From positions 28,557,327-28,621,326 of the forward strand of contig NC_067490.1 in NCBI RefSeq assembly GCF_947179515.1: a DNA stretch of 64,000 bases, given 5' to 3'. This DNA comes from Apodemus sylvaticus (Eukaryota > Chordata > Mammalia > Rodentia > Muridae). Both the position numbers and the translations under genes were made by a program. The first letter of the stretch is position 1; the number at the start of each line of letters is the position of its first letter. The notes under the pieces are model-generated. The model searched no databases and was not told the origin of the DNA. It saw only the letters and a list, made by a program, of their open reading frames with translations. Below are positions 11,541 through 23,365 of this stretch, piece by piece.

Positions 11541-13176
11541 ACGACTTATATATTTCATGAGCATCTTCAGTCCATATTTAAAGACCTGCTATTTTCAGAT
11601 GTGGCCAATTTGTTAGAAATTTCTATGACTTGGGGAGGTTAGTTAGCAACAAAAGGCTGTGCAGCTCTGGATAACCATACAGTCTCCTCTCCTCTGAGGG
11701 CTTGGCTGTTCACTCACCCCTCTATGTTGTTGCCTCTAACAACTTAGGTTTCAGCAATTAGGCCAGAAAGACGGAGAGAGAAGGATTTGGTCAAATCAGT
11801 CTCCCACCGAAGTTTCTAATGTTGTTATAAGATTTAATACGTTTATAAGTTAAATTTAAAATGATTATAAAGCCATTTACTCTTAACACAAAGGAATGGA
11901 ATGTAATTAAGGATCACAGTTGTAAAAGTCTTTAACTTTAAGGAATAGTATTTTTCAATTATATATAAGGAGATTCAATAGCTAGCAGCATTGAAATACA
12001 GAAATGGTCCCATTTCTCTTTCTTTTTATAAAGTATAATAAAGTGCCCATTTTGAAATGGGCAGACTATCTAGGCTTTCTGTAACTACATCATAGCTCTT
12101 TGAGTAGATACAAAGAAACGTAAGAAAAGGGAAAGAATTAGTATTTTGCACATTTGTAAAATGTTGCTACAAGGCATAGAAGCTATGAATGTATTAATAA
12201 AATGTCTCTTACATGAGAAACATATTAAGTTGATTTAATTACTTCACAGAAGCAGAGGCTTATTAATACTTATGCTGAGTTTTGCTATTTTCTAAGCAAG
12301 GAATGGTTTAGGTGATAAGTAAATCAGTCTAAGTATCATAAGCTTCATCAAAAAGAATCCTCAGAATACAAACCCCAGAAAGTTTAGAATTTGAAAGTAG
12401 CAAAACTAGTTAGTGATAATGAAGACATACACATTTAAAAAATGTACCATAGGCTGCTACACGGTCTATTTAAATAAACGTGTTCTTCTATTTAACCAAA
12501 AGTTTGTGGTTAATAACGTACTGAATACCGAATAGTCTTATATAGGCACAAACCAGATTATAGTAACTCAAAAGCAAATGCTGCTTCTTTCTACAGTTCA
12601 GTGATTAAAAGTAAAATTGCTTTTAAAAAAATGGGAACTGCTACTTACAAGTAAGACAATAGCAAGGATTCCCATCTCCATTCACATAATTCTCATTTGT
12701 AGCTTCACATTTCAACTCTGACCTTGACCTTCTTTAGCACTTTAGCAAGTGCGCATAGCAGACGATCAGGGCAGGCCCTAGTTTCAGTCACAAACATTAG
12801 CAGGGTCAGTTTGCAGTACCGTGCCTTTTGAATTTTCTCACAGCCCTTACTCTGCATGATATCTAGTAATAATTAAAAAGTGAAGGAACTATTAGTCATC
12901 AATAATTCCAGTTCTCACAAGTTCCAGCTTACAAGGGTGGGGTGCGGAGAGAGGCACAAACCAGTGCGCATTATGAATCACTTCAAAGACATTTTCTTGT
13001 CCCAGAATGCTATGCTATCCTGAAAGGATTATTACAGATCCACCCCAAGCCCACAAGTTGAAATGCATAATTCATCTTGACTTTTCTGCTTCCACTTCTT
13101 ATCGATACCCAGTATTATTCTACCTTGAAGACAAATAAGCCTTAGCATTTCTAGTGGGGATTATTATTATTATTTT

Positions 13177-14733
13177 TTACCCAAATACATTGGACTTCGG
13201 TCTCAGTTTAAAGGAAGATGAGTAGCCTCTAAGAGACCTTTCCTCCTCCTCCTCCTCCCCTTCCTCCAGTGCGGGTTCGGCATCCTTGAAGGAGGGAGTG
13301 GTGTGAATGATCTGGGTTCGGAATCGGATTTTGTTGAGTCGGGGTTTAATCCGTCCACTCGAGCTGCCTGAGGCTTTGCGACTGGAATCTTTTGCTTTGC
13401 TTCCTCCAGTCCATCCCTCGGCGGGGTGGTGGTGATGGTCAGCTCCGTCCTCCACGACCGGCGACAGTTTGTGAGTGATGTGCGAGGGGAGCACCTTTGA
13501 AAGTCTCCAGCGCCCACTGCCGCGGCCGGCGGCGCTGTCTCCATCGTCTTCTTCATCCAGGGCTCCCACCAGGTTCTTGATCTCCTCCGCAGTGCTCTCA
13601 CTCAGATACTGAGAGGCCTTTCTCCCGCTGTAGTCCCTGATGTCTACGTCTGCGTCGTAGGCCCCCACTAGTAACTTCACCACCTCGACGTGCCCGTGCA
13701 TCGCCGCCAAATGCAGGGCCGTGTAGCCTCCGCTCGACCTGGCATTGATGTTCACTGGCAGCTGGTGTTTGGTGGCAAAGTTGACCAACATGGCCAGGAG
13801 CTCCTGCCTGCCGTGCTTGGCGGCCCAGTGGAGACAAGTGAAGCCGGTGATGAAGTCGCGCTTCGACAGCAGGCCCGGCTCACAAGTGAGCAGCCCTTCT
13901 AGGCTGTCCCACTTGCCCTCGGAGGCTGAGAGCATCCAGGCGTGCTCCAGGGGATCCAGGGTAACCGAGCCCCCGCCGCTGCTCTCCTCTTCGGCGGACG
14001 AAGACGCCAGCGAGGTGCTGTCGGAGTCGCCCCCTCCTCTGCTGCGACCCCCGGAGGAGGAGATGCTCCCAGCGCTACCGTCCCCAGGACCCACGCTCCT
14101 CTTTAGTTGCGGGGAGCTGCCCATCACCAGGTCCCGAAAGTTCTGACGGGCAGACCTGGGTGTATTTGGCCCACTAGGGGAACCGCCCCCTTCAGCCTCC
14201 TCACCGCCCGGTGCAGGGAGTTTAAGGTTCTCGCTGGACCCGGAGCCCGACGCCCAGGACAAGGCCTCGACCTCCTGTGGCGAGTCCTTACCCTGGGCCC
14301 CACCTTGATCAGGGGCTGGAGGCTCCTGGCCGCTCGGTTCGCCATCCAGTCCGAGAGACAGCGGTGAATCTGCCTCTTCCTGGAGCTGGCTATCCTCGCA
14401 GGGCTCCGCTGGTAGGTCCGGGACTTGGGGCTCCTCGGTCACCTCGATACGCGGGGGATCCCGCGGGAGCGTGGCCTCAAGCGGCGGGGACTCCCCCGTA
14501 CAGAACCTTTTCTTGAGATGCACATACTTGGTACCATCCTCCGGATCGGTGCGCACGGTGGCCACCGCGTTGACCAGATCCTTGAAGTGTTCGCGGGCGC
14601 GGGTGCGCTCTTCGCGCTGGCCACCCAGGGCGTCCCTGAAGTGCTGCACTAATTCCGAGTGTCGGGCCCGGCCCCCGCGCTCGGCGAGAAAGCGCAGCAC
14701 CGCCTCAGAGCTCAACTCCAGCGACCCCTCCAT
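13177..14733 (-). CDS. Sowahc: SOWAHC, ankyrin-repeat protein of the sosondowah family
   Basis: A single open frame of 518 codons starts at the ATG read from 14733 and ends at TAA (13177-13179). Residues about 5-80 form the N-terminal SOWAH winged-helix-like domain (SSEAVLRFLAERGGRARHSE, then VRTDPEDGTKYVHLKKRF). Residues about 85-255 are acidic and Ser/Pro/Gly rich and probably disordered. Residues about 262-380 hold ankyrin repeats with TCLHWAAKHG at 299-308 and TALHLAAMHG at 338-347. The tail has a basic KPRLNKIRFRTQIIHTTP segment near 463-480, an acidic run at 490-498, and ends in NVFG. Length is close to mammalian SOWAHC (formerly ANKRD57), which is intronless. Its biochemical role is not established; ankyrin repeats suggest protein binding. 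The start context has G at +4 but T at -3. It sits head to head with Septin10. Confidence 0.95.
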   Translation of the reverse strand: MEGSLELSSEAVLRFLAERGGRARHSELVQHFRDALGGQREERTRAREHFKDLVNAVATVRTDPEDGTKYVHLKKRFCTGESPPLEATLPRDPPRIEVTEEPQVPDLPAEPCEDSQLQEEADSPLSLGLDGEPSGQEPPAPDQGGAQGKDSPQEVEALSWASGSGSSENLKLPAPGGEEAEGGGSPSGPNTPRSARQNFRDLVMGSSPQLKRSVGPGDGSAGSISSSGGRSRGGGDSDSTSLASSSAEEESSGGGSVTLDPLEHAWMLSASEGKWDSLEGLLTCEPGLLSKRDFITGFTCLHWAAKHGRQELLAMLVNFATKHQLPVNINARSSGGYTALHLAAMHGHVEVVKLLVGAYDADVDIRDYSGRKASQYLSESTAEEIKNLVGALDEEDDGDSAAGRGSGRWRLSKVLPSHITHKLSPVVEDGADHHHHPAEGWTGGSKAKDSSRKASGSSSGRIKPRLNKIRFRTQIIHTTPSFKDAEPALEEGEEEEEERSLRGYSSSFKLRPKSNVFG

Positions 14734-15360
14734 TCACCGCGGCTCAGCGTCTCAGCCCCAGGACGGCTCAGCCCGACACCATGGCCGGACGTCTGGAGGA
14801 TCCGAAGAGCGCCTGGATCTCAGTGGCTGGCAAGCACGCGATCCCAGCTTTCAAGAGTCTTGAGTCCCGGGGAGCGCAGACACCGCCTCACTGGGGCAGT
14901 GTCCCAGTAGACACGCCCCGCCACACCCACTTCCGCTTGGGACTCAATCTCTGCGCCAGTCTGTGGCCCGAGGCCACGCCCACTTCCGGGCTCCGCGCGG
15001 GCTCGCATCCACGGTTTCCGCTAGTGGCGGGAGTTGAGGGACCCAGAGCTTATTGCTTCGTGGCTCACGTTTCTAGTCCCCCTCATTGCGCACTTGGCTT
15101 GTCGTCTACAACGCCCGGCGGGGCACACCCGGGAGAAGCTCGCTCGGAGCGCGGGAACCCCTGGCGGTCCCTGGCGCGTTCCCACAGCCGGCCCCGCCCC
15201 AGTCTCTCGCCAGAGGCCGCCCCGCCCATTAACGGCTGCGGGCGCCGGGCACGCCCCGTGCCCCGCCAGTTACGCCCCAGCGGGTCTCTCTCCGAAGCCG
15301 CCCGGGACTTGTGTTTGCGTCCGGCCTGAGACCACCGTTTCCCTCCGTCTCACCAGGGCT
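14734..15360. promoter_or_regulatory. Head-to-head bidirectional promoter, Sowahc/Septin10
   Basis: The 627 bp between the two start codons contain no TATA box that I can find. ETS/GABP-like sites are visible at about 14927-14936 (CCCACTTCCG) and 14980-14990 (CCACTTCCGGG). GC boxes (GGCCCCGCCCC and CCGCCCCGCCC) occur around 15188-15230. This is typical of a constitutive CpG-island bidirectional promoter. Transcription start sites cannot be placed from sequence alone. Confidence 0.75.
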
Positions 15361-15390
15361 ATGGCCTCATGCGACGAGGTGCGGCAGCTG
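15361..15390 (+). CDS. Septin10: Septin10 coding exon 1 (start)
   Basis: The exon begins with ATGGCC in a good context (G at -3, G at +4) and encodes MASCDEVRQL before a GTGAGC donor at 15391. The 5'UTR lies in the CpG island upstream. The intron is phase 0, matching the phase 0 acceptor of the exon at 41343. The residues resemble the short N-terminal exon of mammalian SEPT10 (MAS-EV-R-L). Confidence 0.85.
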
Positions 15391-16461
15391 GTGAGCTCCG
15401 CGCCCTTGTGTTCCCCGGTCGCGCTAGAACTCTCTGAGTCCCCGCCCGCCCGCCTGGTCGCCTCTGGGCCGGCGGGATTGTGACCGTGCGGCTCCGGGAC
15501 TCCGCGTGGCGTGGACTGGGGGCTCCCTGTTGCCCCAGGGCGAGGGCTGAGCAGCCCAACGGGCGACTGCTTGTTGGGCGAAGTTACATTTTCCAGGCTT
15601 CCTGGCCCTGGCCGGAGGGGGGTGGTGTAAATGAAATCCAGGGCGATGATTGATGCCTGTCACTTTATAACGGTTTTTTTTTTTAAATCAGGCCTTGGAA
15701 TCCGCCTGATTTTGCACAGTTGTGTGTACACACGTACGTGGCTGCTGACCGGAAAGTCGGCTTCCTTAGCTTTTCCAAAGCTCGCGGTTTTACTGCACCG
15801 CTTGGTGGTTCTGTGTTGCTTTCCCACCCCCTTGTAATGACAAGAACACATGACGGATCCTATGTTTCGTGCGGTTCAAATAACTTTCGCATTAACTTCT
15901 TATCTTAGTTGATATTGGGTGTGAGCTGTGGTTATCCGAGTGGTCATACTGTTTTCATAATAGCAATCTCTTGTGATCTTGCTTTTGTTCCCATCATTTT
16001 AGGACTGTACCTGGAATCTTCCAGATGTCGCAGGGGGGTAGAATAGACTCTGTTTCTACTTCCCTAATAGCTGCATGCAGTAATGTTTTTCTACTTTAAG
16101 AAACTAATATTTCCCTTATCCAGTATTAATGAAATCAATCCTCTTAACTATTAAATCCTTTGGCATTGGTAGTATTTTTGTCGGATTCTTAATCTCAAGC
16201 AACTTTACTCCAATAAACATTTCCCAAGTAACTTTCTACTTACCTACAGCACGTGACTCTTAATATTATTTTCCTATGCTTTATTTTAGCTGTAGAATTT
16301 ATTTCGATAGACTAAAATAAAAATAACGAGAAATAGATAAATGCTATAATTTCTATGTGAAGTTGGACCCTGATCATTGACATGAAAAAAAGAGTCAATA
16401 CTTAAGCTATGCAAACCTTAATGGCTGTCCAGTGAAACTATTCTCATTAAAAAAAGTATCA

Positions 16462-16663
16462 GCCGGGCGGTGGTGGCCCACGCCTGTAATCCCAGCACTC
16501 TGGGAAGCAGAGCCAGGTGGATTTCTGAGTTCGAGGCCAGCCTGGTCTACAGAGTGAGCTCCAGGACAGCCCGGGCTACACAGAGAAACCCTGTGTGTGT
16601 GTGTGTGTGTAACAAATCCAGAAAACCAAAACCAAAACCAAAAAAAAAAAAAAAAAAAAAAAG
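16462..16663 (+). mobile_element. B1 SINE, mouse-type, with GT and A tail
   Basis: Starts GCCGGGCGGTGGTGG, includes 'gatttctgagttcgaggcc' (the TTTCTGAGTT form common in Mus) and 'acacagagaaaccctg' ending near 16593. The tail holds a GT run, AACCAAAACC units and a 22-base A run. Relatively young copy. Confidence 0.95.
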
Positions 16664-18640
16664 ATCATCACCCATTTAGTGATTTACCAGTACTATCTAA
16701 TTCTTTAGTGTGATGAAACCTTCTTGTTAGATGTATCCACACTAATACAACTTTTCCTCCTGGAAATATACATTGGACACGGTAACTACATTCCCACCTA
16801 TCACCCATATTTGCCATGATGTGTACTGTGGGTGAATTTTTTGATATTTACATGTGGATGGAGTTTTACCATATTTGGAATCTGTTTATTGCTTTGTGTA
16901 GGAAGAGGTTTATGTTGTGGCTCATACTTTTATAGAAAGCTGAAAACATTGGAATTACTATTTGCAGTTATTAGTAATAGCATTTATAGGTGACATGTTC
17001 TTAGCAACAGTCATAGTTTTATTAGCTGTTCTGTGCATCTGGGATGTCTCAGAAGATGAAGCTGTGTTATTGTTAAGCTAGTTGTTGCCCTCCATCAGGT
17101 AGTTGTTGAGACTTTATATGTGCCGCTATATCCTTGTTTGCTTGTTTAAATCCATTCCACATGTAACTGTATTCATTACCTTTATAGATAATTGAAGGTG
17201 CAGCGACTATAACTTCATCTGGAAAAGTCCTGGTCTTGGGTGTTCTGGAATAGTGCCAGTTCTCCTTCTAGGTACCACAGTTTTTTTAAGATTATATGTT
17301 GGAGGTTCTGTTTTGAGAGATGTGGTTACTGTATTGTCACAGTGAATTCACAGTGAACCATGATTTCACCCTAACTAGGCATTCTAGGATTTCCAATTTT
17401 CTTTTGCAGACTCTTAAGACCTTTTAAGTTAAGGAATAAATCGGGGAAATGTTTTTAAAAGTAAAGCAAAGTTGAGATTTAAGATGTAACGTGAAGTCAA
17501 GTGACATGTTTGACATGCAGCCTTAGAGAGCAGTGATGTGGGGGGACAGTGAACTCAGTCTTGGGCACTTCACTGTCACTTCTGCTTCTTTCTTTTAGCA
17601 TGGAAGATGTTTGAGAACTCTTGTAAGAGAAGACAATGGCTTTTGCTATGTATAACATAACCATGATGGAAGGAAGGGTAAAGTCTGTCAGCTCAGCCAT
17701 AGGACATTTAAGGCAATCCAAAGCTTCTTCTTTTAAAGAATCCCCATTCCTGTGATACCCAGGCCTGAGACAGATGACTGAGCGAAACGAATGGCAGTTT
17801 AGTAGAGATGATGCAGTAATCACCTAGTCAAGTACCGACTAGAGGAGTGTTTATTGGCAGAGGTGTAAGTCATACAGGAGGCTTGGGTTATTTTCACATA
17901 TGTCAGGTGTGAGTAATATAATTGGAGTAAGAACATAATACGCAGTATGAAATATGTGCTTTAAATGACCCTTTGCTCTTCAGCGTCAGTTGGCTCCTGG
18001 ACTTCTGGGAGTTGGAGAGGGTATAAAAGGAGAGGAAAGGGAGGGAGGAGTAAGGGAGATAGGGTGGTAATAGCAGAGGGACTGGTGGGATTGCAGAACA
18101 GGCAGAAGTAGGGCCAGGAGATAGAAGAGTGGGTGGGGTTAGAGAAGACAGGTGATGGCAGCTGAGCTAGAAGGAGCTGAGCTGAACCAGAGAAGATAGA
18201 AAGAGGACCCAGGAAGAACCACAAAGTAGGCTTTTTTTTAAAGGCGCACAAAACGAAAAAGCAACGTTTACAAAAGCTACAATAATTCAAAAGTTAAAAT
18301 ATACATTGTAAAGAGTAAGAAGGGGTTTGAGGTGAGTTAAAGATGTGTGTGAGTGGGGGTGGTAGGGAGCTGATATGCTGGTTTGCTTCTAAATTGGAAT
18401 GCAAATTTGGAGACTTTCATATTTTTCTGTCTTGAGGGGCAGGGAGATCAGTTGGATTCAAGAGAGGGTTAAGGGAGGCTGAAAAGGGGGGCAGAGAATA
18501 GCATCAAATATTGTTTACATGTTTAAAAAGTCATAAAATCATTATTTTATATAAATGGTATATGCTAATGTCAATAGGGGAACCGGATTAAGCTTATGGT
18601 GATAAATACCTTTAAACATTTGGGTGTGGGAGTGGGATAT

Positions 18641-18641
<1 letters not shown>

Positions 18642-18673
<32 letters not shown>
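18642..18673 (+). repeat. (GT)n microsatellite
   Basis: About 32 bases of GT with one downstream interruption. Confidence 0.9.
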
Positions 18674-18675
<2 letters not shown>

Positions 18676-18851
18676 GTGTATGTGTGTATGACGAGGCAGG
18701 GGGATGATAAAAATTCAATGTCAGCTTAGATACATAGTGAGGTCAAGACTGGCCTTGGTTAGGTAGAGAGACATTATCTCAAGTAACAAAACAAAAACTA
18801 AAATTCCTAGTTCAGTCTACCCCCCATATTTATGGAGGCTGTGAGAAATCC

Positions 18852-19223
18852 TTTTTTTTCTTAGATCTATTCTTTATTTACATTTCAAATGTTGTTCACA
18901 TTTCTGGTCACCCCCTTCCCCCGGAAAACCCCCTAACCCATCCCCTCTCCCCCTGCTCACCAATCCACCTACTCCCACTTCCCTATCCTGGCATTCCCTT
19001 ATACTGGGGCATCAAGCCTTCTCAGGACCAAGGACCTCTCCTCCCTTTGATGTCCAACAAGGCCATCCTCTGCTGCACATGCATCTGGAGCCATGGGTCC
19101 CTCTGTGTACTCTTGGGTGGGTGGTTTAGTCCCTGGAAGCTTTAGGGGTACTGGTGGTTCATATTGTTTCTCCTATGGTACTGCAAACCCCCTCAGCTCC
19201 TTGGGTCCTTTCTCTAGCTCATC
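18852..19223 (-). mobile_element. Truncated L1 3'UTR, antisense to Septin10
   Basis: A poly(T) start (A tail on the minus strand) leads into 'catttcaaatgttgttcaca', 'cttatactggggcatcaagc', 'ggagccatgggtccctctgt' and 'cccctcagctccttgggtcc', the reverse complement of a rodent L1 3'UTR. The 5' truncation point is near 19223. Confidence 0.85.
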
Positions 19224-19739
19224 CTTTTTCTAGTTAGATATATCTAGAAAGAAGTGATATATTGTGAAATAAGTATAGAATTTATTCACAGATACTTAAA
19301 TATTTTGTGAGGTGTCTATACTTATTTTTTATGAACAAATGAATATTACACACAGTGATATGTTTTGCTACATGCATATTAATTAGCAAGAACATTATTT
19401 TGAGCACAAATCAGGCCAGAATTACTTGAATACATTTGAAAGTTCAATTAGAAAGATGTCTTATTGAGGGGAGTTGTTACTAAGGTAGTACTGTATCTAT
19501 ATAGGTAGAAAATGTTACAAGTGTCTTCCTTAGTTTAAGCTGACACCTGGACATAGTTCGGTGTCATCTGTGGCAGTCTCAATGAATAGATTGCCCGGAT
19601 CAGGTTGCCAGGTGACCATGTCTGTGAGGACTATCTTGACTATTAGTTGATGTAGGAAAACCCAGTCCCCTGTTGGCAGTGCATCCCTGGCAGGAAGTTC
19701 TGAGCTGTATCCGAAATCTAGCAGAGAGAAAGTCAAGGG

Positions 19740-20060
19740 ATGGCTCTTGTTCTCTAATACAGTTTGCTAGTCTGTATCTTTTGTTGGGGAATTGGAACCA
19801 CTAATATTCATAGTTACGACTGAAATATGTGTATTGGTTTCTATAATTTTATTTAATTTTGTAGTGTTTTCCTAAATCTGTTTTGGTTTGTTGTTCTGGT
19901 ATTTATTTTCCCCTTTGGTCTTTTGGGTATTTTCTCTTCAGTTTGCAGTATTCCTTCCATTCCATACAGTATTCTGCAGTAATCCTCCTCCCATTATTTG
20001 GCTTAGTGGTCACAAATCCCATTAGCTTTAATTATGTGAAGTTTTAAGTTTTCAATTAAG
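19740..20060 (-). mobile_element. Possible L1 ORF2 fragment, very diverged
   Basis: 'gtatcttttgttggggaatt' and the following T-rich text resemble the reverse complement of an L1 ORF2 section. The match is weak. Confidence 0.35.
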
Positions 20061-20189
20061 ACAGGAAATTTTACCAAGAATAATAGTCTGGATCGACACT
20101 TTTTGGTCTTTCAGAACTCAGAATATAAATCTCTAAGCCTCTCTTGACTTAAACCTTTGTATTGAATCATCAGTTATTAACATGCTTGG

Positions 20190-20500
20190 ATTACTCGGTT
20201 GCTGTGATTAAATATGCAGACCAAAAAAATGTGGGGGAGGAATGAATTTATTTGCCTTACACTTTCAGGTCACAGTGCATCACTGAAGCGAGTCAGAGTG
20301 GGAACCATGTAGGAACAGTGCTTGCTGGCTCCAGTTCAGACTTGCTGGGAGTCTCAGGCTCAGTCCAGAACCACCTACCCAGGGGTGCTGGGCAGATCTA
20401 CAGAGGGCTGGGCCACCCATGTTAATCACCAGCCAAGACATTATCTTACGGAAATGGGACTTCCTCAGAAGACTGCTCAGCAGCTGAAGTTAATGAGGAA
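20190..20500 (+). repeat. Rodent dispersed repeat fragment
   Basis: 'gctgtgattaaata', 'tttatttgccttacactttc' and 'ggtcacagtgcatcactgaa' fit the same family as 22957-23365 and 33328-33735. The 3' end is degraded. Confidence 0.5.
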
Positions 20501-21884
20501 AAATACCACTTCTGTGTTCTGTTTTTAGAATTTTAACTGTAATACGACATGGAGAGGTTTTTGTTATTGTTGTTTTTGTTTTTTTTCCTGGTCCTGTCCA
20601 TTGGTGTTCTGTTAGGCCTCTTATATCTGGATGAGCAGAATGATAGGGAATTCTTCTATCTCCATAATTCATAAAGTTGGTTTTTTCATGGTGACCCCAC
20701 AATCTCTTGTGTTCCTTCCCCACTCACTGACCTTGGCAGAAAGGTCTGGTTCCTCTCCAGTGCCTTCAAGCCCTGATGCTCCTGACTCCTGCCTTGTCCA
20801 CACTGCTGGGCAGGCTTGCTGCTGGGCTTTGCATCAGCGTTATTATACTTTCTTTTCCTTTTTCAGCATCATTTCAGTCTGGCTTTTCTTTACCAATTCT
20901 CTCTTTATTAAAGTATTTTTCTTTAATTTTACTTAAATTTTTTAAAGGACATTTCTGTGTAGCCTTTTCATATCTGGAATTTACTTCTCTTGGGGTGCAT
21001 CCATGTCTTCTTTGAATTTCTGAAATTTCCTTCCTTTCTCCTTTTCTTGACTTGCATTTTTTTAGTTCAACCTCCCCTTTTTTCTTCTCCTGTGAGATTG
21101 GCACTCAGAACCATGGCACTGTCCCCGGTCTTCCCCTGAGAGTGAGCAACTATCATTGATAACATACTACCCAGTGTCAACATACCCTTGGTCGGGCTCC
21201 GCTTCTTTTGGTATGCCTGGGTGCCCTAAACTAGGTCAGCTCTAACTTGCTTCCCGCTTCTGCCACTTTACCTGCACGTTTCGAGTCCCCGTATGCTGGG
21301 GCATCCAACTCTGGTCCCATCCTGCCTGCTCCCCTCTTCTCATATGTGCTGTGACCCCTCACATGCCTGGATGTCCTACCCTGAGGCAGCTACAGCTGAT
21401 TTGCTCCTTGCTTCGGAAGCCTCTGCCACTGCATTGATCTCACGTACCTTGCTGTTTTACTCTGGGTCAAGACCAGGCTGCTTCCCACCTGTGCTGCAGT
21501 ATTGTGGGTCACTGTGTACCTGGGCACTCTACTTACTCTATGTCTATTCTGGTCCATGTCCCATCTCTGCCACCTCGGCTGACTGAACTTTGTTGTTTGA
21601 AAATTTCCGAGAGGAGATAGATGTAGGGGAGCTGTATGTCAAAGCTTTCTGCCTTTCTTAGGCCGCATTGTAGCACAGATGATGGCTAGAAGGCAGTCAC
21701 TGCTGTTCGTCTCCGTGGCTCTATTTTTCTCCTTTATGTTTTTCACCCACACTGTACTAACCTTCATACTGTATACTCACCTACTGTCTGCCTTATAGTT
21801 GTAGGGCAGATCGCACACAAGCACCTACTCAGGAGCTATCTTTGGATCCTTGAATGAAAGACACACAATTAGCTTATTTTTAAA
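20501..21884. other. Intron 1 section, T-rich, no gene supported
   Basis: T-rich sequence around 20560-21080, possibly very old L1 in antisense, followed by a C/T-rich section. Open frames of 77-101 codons here show no known domain. Confidence 0.4.
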
Positions 21885-22120
21885 ATGCTGTGGCTATCTC
21901 AAGGGCTGGGCGTTCCTCAGTCTTGGTAGGAGGGATGGGATGCAGGAGTGGCAGGAGAGAAAGCCAAGCAGCCATATGAGATTTTGGGTAAATGGCCGTG
22001 GACCACTTCCCCAACTGGGCCTCGGGTAGAAAGTTGTTACCTGCTCCATAATTCTTTCCTGGCAAAATTACATTCTTAACGCCAAACTGTCCCAAGGCTC
22101 CACTCTTATACCAGATAGAG
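21885..22120 (+). repeat. Rodent repeat with inverted-arm similarity to 42740-42850
   Basis: 'aaaatgctgtggctatctca' and 'ggctgggcgttcct' at the left resemble 42740-42775 in direct orientation, while 'ggtaaatggccgtggaccac' resembles 42809-42830 in inverted orientation. This pattern suggests a repeat with long inverted arms, perhaps a non-autonomous DNA transposon. Family not named. Confidence 0.45.
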
Positions 22121-22214
22121 GAAAATCATACCAACAGTCCCATTAAAATGTTTTTTGACCTTAAATTATTTTTTTGACCTATAATAACTAATTTTCATTG
22201 TCACATGATGGGAT

Positions 22215-22490
22215 TTATAATCATCATGTGTTCATGAGGGTGTTTGCAGAAGGATTTAACTGAACAAGGAGCACATCCTGAGTGGGTGGGGCCCAGAGAG
22301 AATAAGGAGAAGGCAAACTGTACCAGCATTTCATCTCTTTCTGCTTCATAAGTGCAGACATCAGAGCTGCGTAGACTCCTGCCGCCACCACGATTGCTGT
22401 CACAATTGACTAATGCTGTGAGCCTAAATAAACCCTTCCTTGAGTTGCTTTTCTTAGGTATTTTGTTACAGCAAGGAAAAAAGGAACACA
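22215..22490 (+). repeat. Rodent repeat ending in the AATAAACCCTTCCTT trailer
   Basis: The trailer 'gtgagcctaaataaaccctt' followed by 'ttgttacagcaaggaaaa' is very common at the ends of an interspersed murine repeat. The family name is uncertain. Confidence 0.5.
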
Positions 22491-22648
22491 TCCATCACCT
22501 TTATACTATACTATAATTTATACTAAATTACCTGTGACAAGTAAAAGTTTACTTTGACTCAGCCTTGGAGGTTTTATTCCAGGACCAGTTTACTTCAGTC
22601 CATTGGGCATGTGTCAGAGACTCATGTCTTGTAGGGACTGAGTAGTAA

Positions 22649-22651
<3 letters not shown>

Positions 22652-22704
<53 letters not shown>
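22652..22704 (+). repeat. (GA)n microsatellite
   Basis: About 50 bases of uninterrupted AG. Confidence 0.95.
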
Positions 22705-22706
<2 letters not shown>

Positions 22707-22956
22707 TCTTTTGAGAGTCAGGAAGCAAAAGAGAGAAACAGACCAGTATCCCACAGGCTTCGTTGAGGGCACTCTTGAAACTATCTTAGCACTGCACTAA
22801 GCTCCCCTCATATTCCCCTTTTGGGTATTACACCAAGGAAGGGACAAGCTTCTAACACTTAGGCCTCTGAGGGACATTTCAGATTCAAAGTTAAGCAGAT
22901 CCTAAACATCAGGAGCTCATTATATGATCTAAAATTGTATTACATTTGTTCTAGTT

Positions 22957-23365
22957 AGTTTCTTTGATGCTGTGATAGAACACTGACCTAAAGCTACTTG
23001 GAGATGAAGGGATTTATTTCATCTGAACTTTACAGTCCATCATCAAGGGAAGCAAAGGCAGGTCAAGACAAGAACCTGGAGGCAGGAGCTGAAGCAGACT
23101 CTGAAGAAATGTTACTATGAAGGAATGTCTTATTTCCCACGGTTTGGCCAGCCTGCTTTCTTACACAACCCTGGACTACTTACCCACAAGTGACACCACC
23201 CACGGTGGGGCTGGGCACGCCTTCATCAATCATCAATCATCAATTAAAAAACTGACCTATAGACATGCCCACAGGCCAGTCTGTTGGAGGTTGTTCTTCA
23301 ACTGAGATTCCCGGTTCCTAGGTACTCTAATTCATTTCTAGTTGGCACAAACTAACCAGAACAAT
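22957..23365 (+). repeat. Rodent dispersed repeat
   Basis: 'tttctttgatgctgtgatag', 'aagctacttggagatgaagg', 'ggaggcaggagctgaagcag' and the trailer 'agttggcacaaactaaccag' match the family also seen at 33328-33735. Near full length. Confidence 0.65.

Larger units (their letters stand above)
10258..13176 (-). other. Sowahc: Probable Sowahc 3' untranslated region
   Basis: The sequence 3' of the Sowahc stop codon is AT-rich and mostly free of recognisable transposons from about 11550 to 13176. The only minus-strand AATAAA that I find downstream of the stop is at 10278-10283, giving a UTR of about 2.9 kb with cleavage near 10255-10265. Two old B3 SINEs lie inside it. The extent is inferred from sequence only; a shorter 3' end using a variant signal is possible. 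Confidence 0.5.
13250..15560. promoter_or_regulatory. CpG island covering Sowahc and Septin10 exon 1
   Basis: GC content and CpG density rise sharply here compared with the AT-rich flanks: most of the Sowahc coding exon, the intergenic gap and the first 200 bp of Septin10 intron 1 are dense in CG dinucleotides. Judged by eye, not computed. Confidence 0.85.

Noticed and set aside
13203..13601. 132-codon frame overlapping Sowahc on the same strand, and plus-strand frames over it
   Set aside because: Shadow frames of the real coding exon, without independent evidence.
14781..15329. 182-codon open frame on the plus strand in the CpG island
   Set aside because: GC-rich promoter sequence keeps frames open by chance; no domain is visible and it overlaps the expected Septin10 5'UTR.
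16010..16045. Candidate missing N-terminal Septin10 exon after TTTTAG near 16001
   Set aside because: The peptide does not resemble the human segment and the downstream donor is not convincing.
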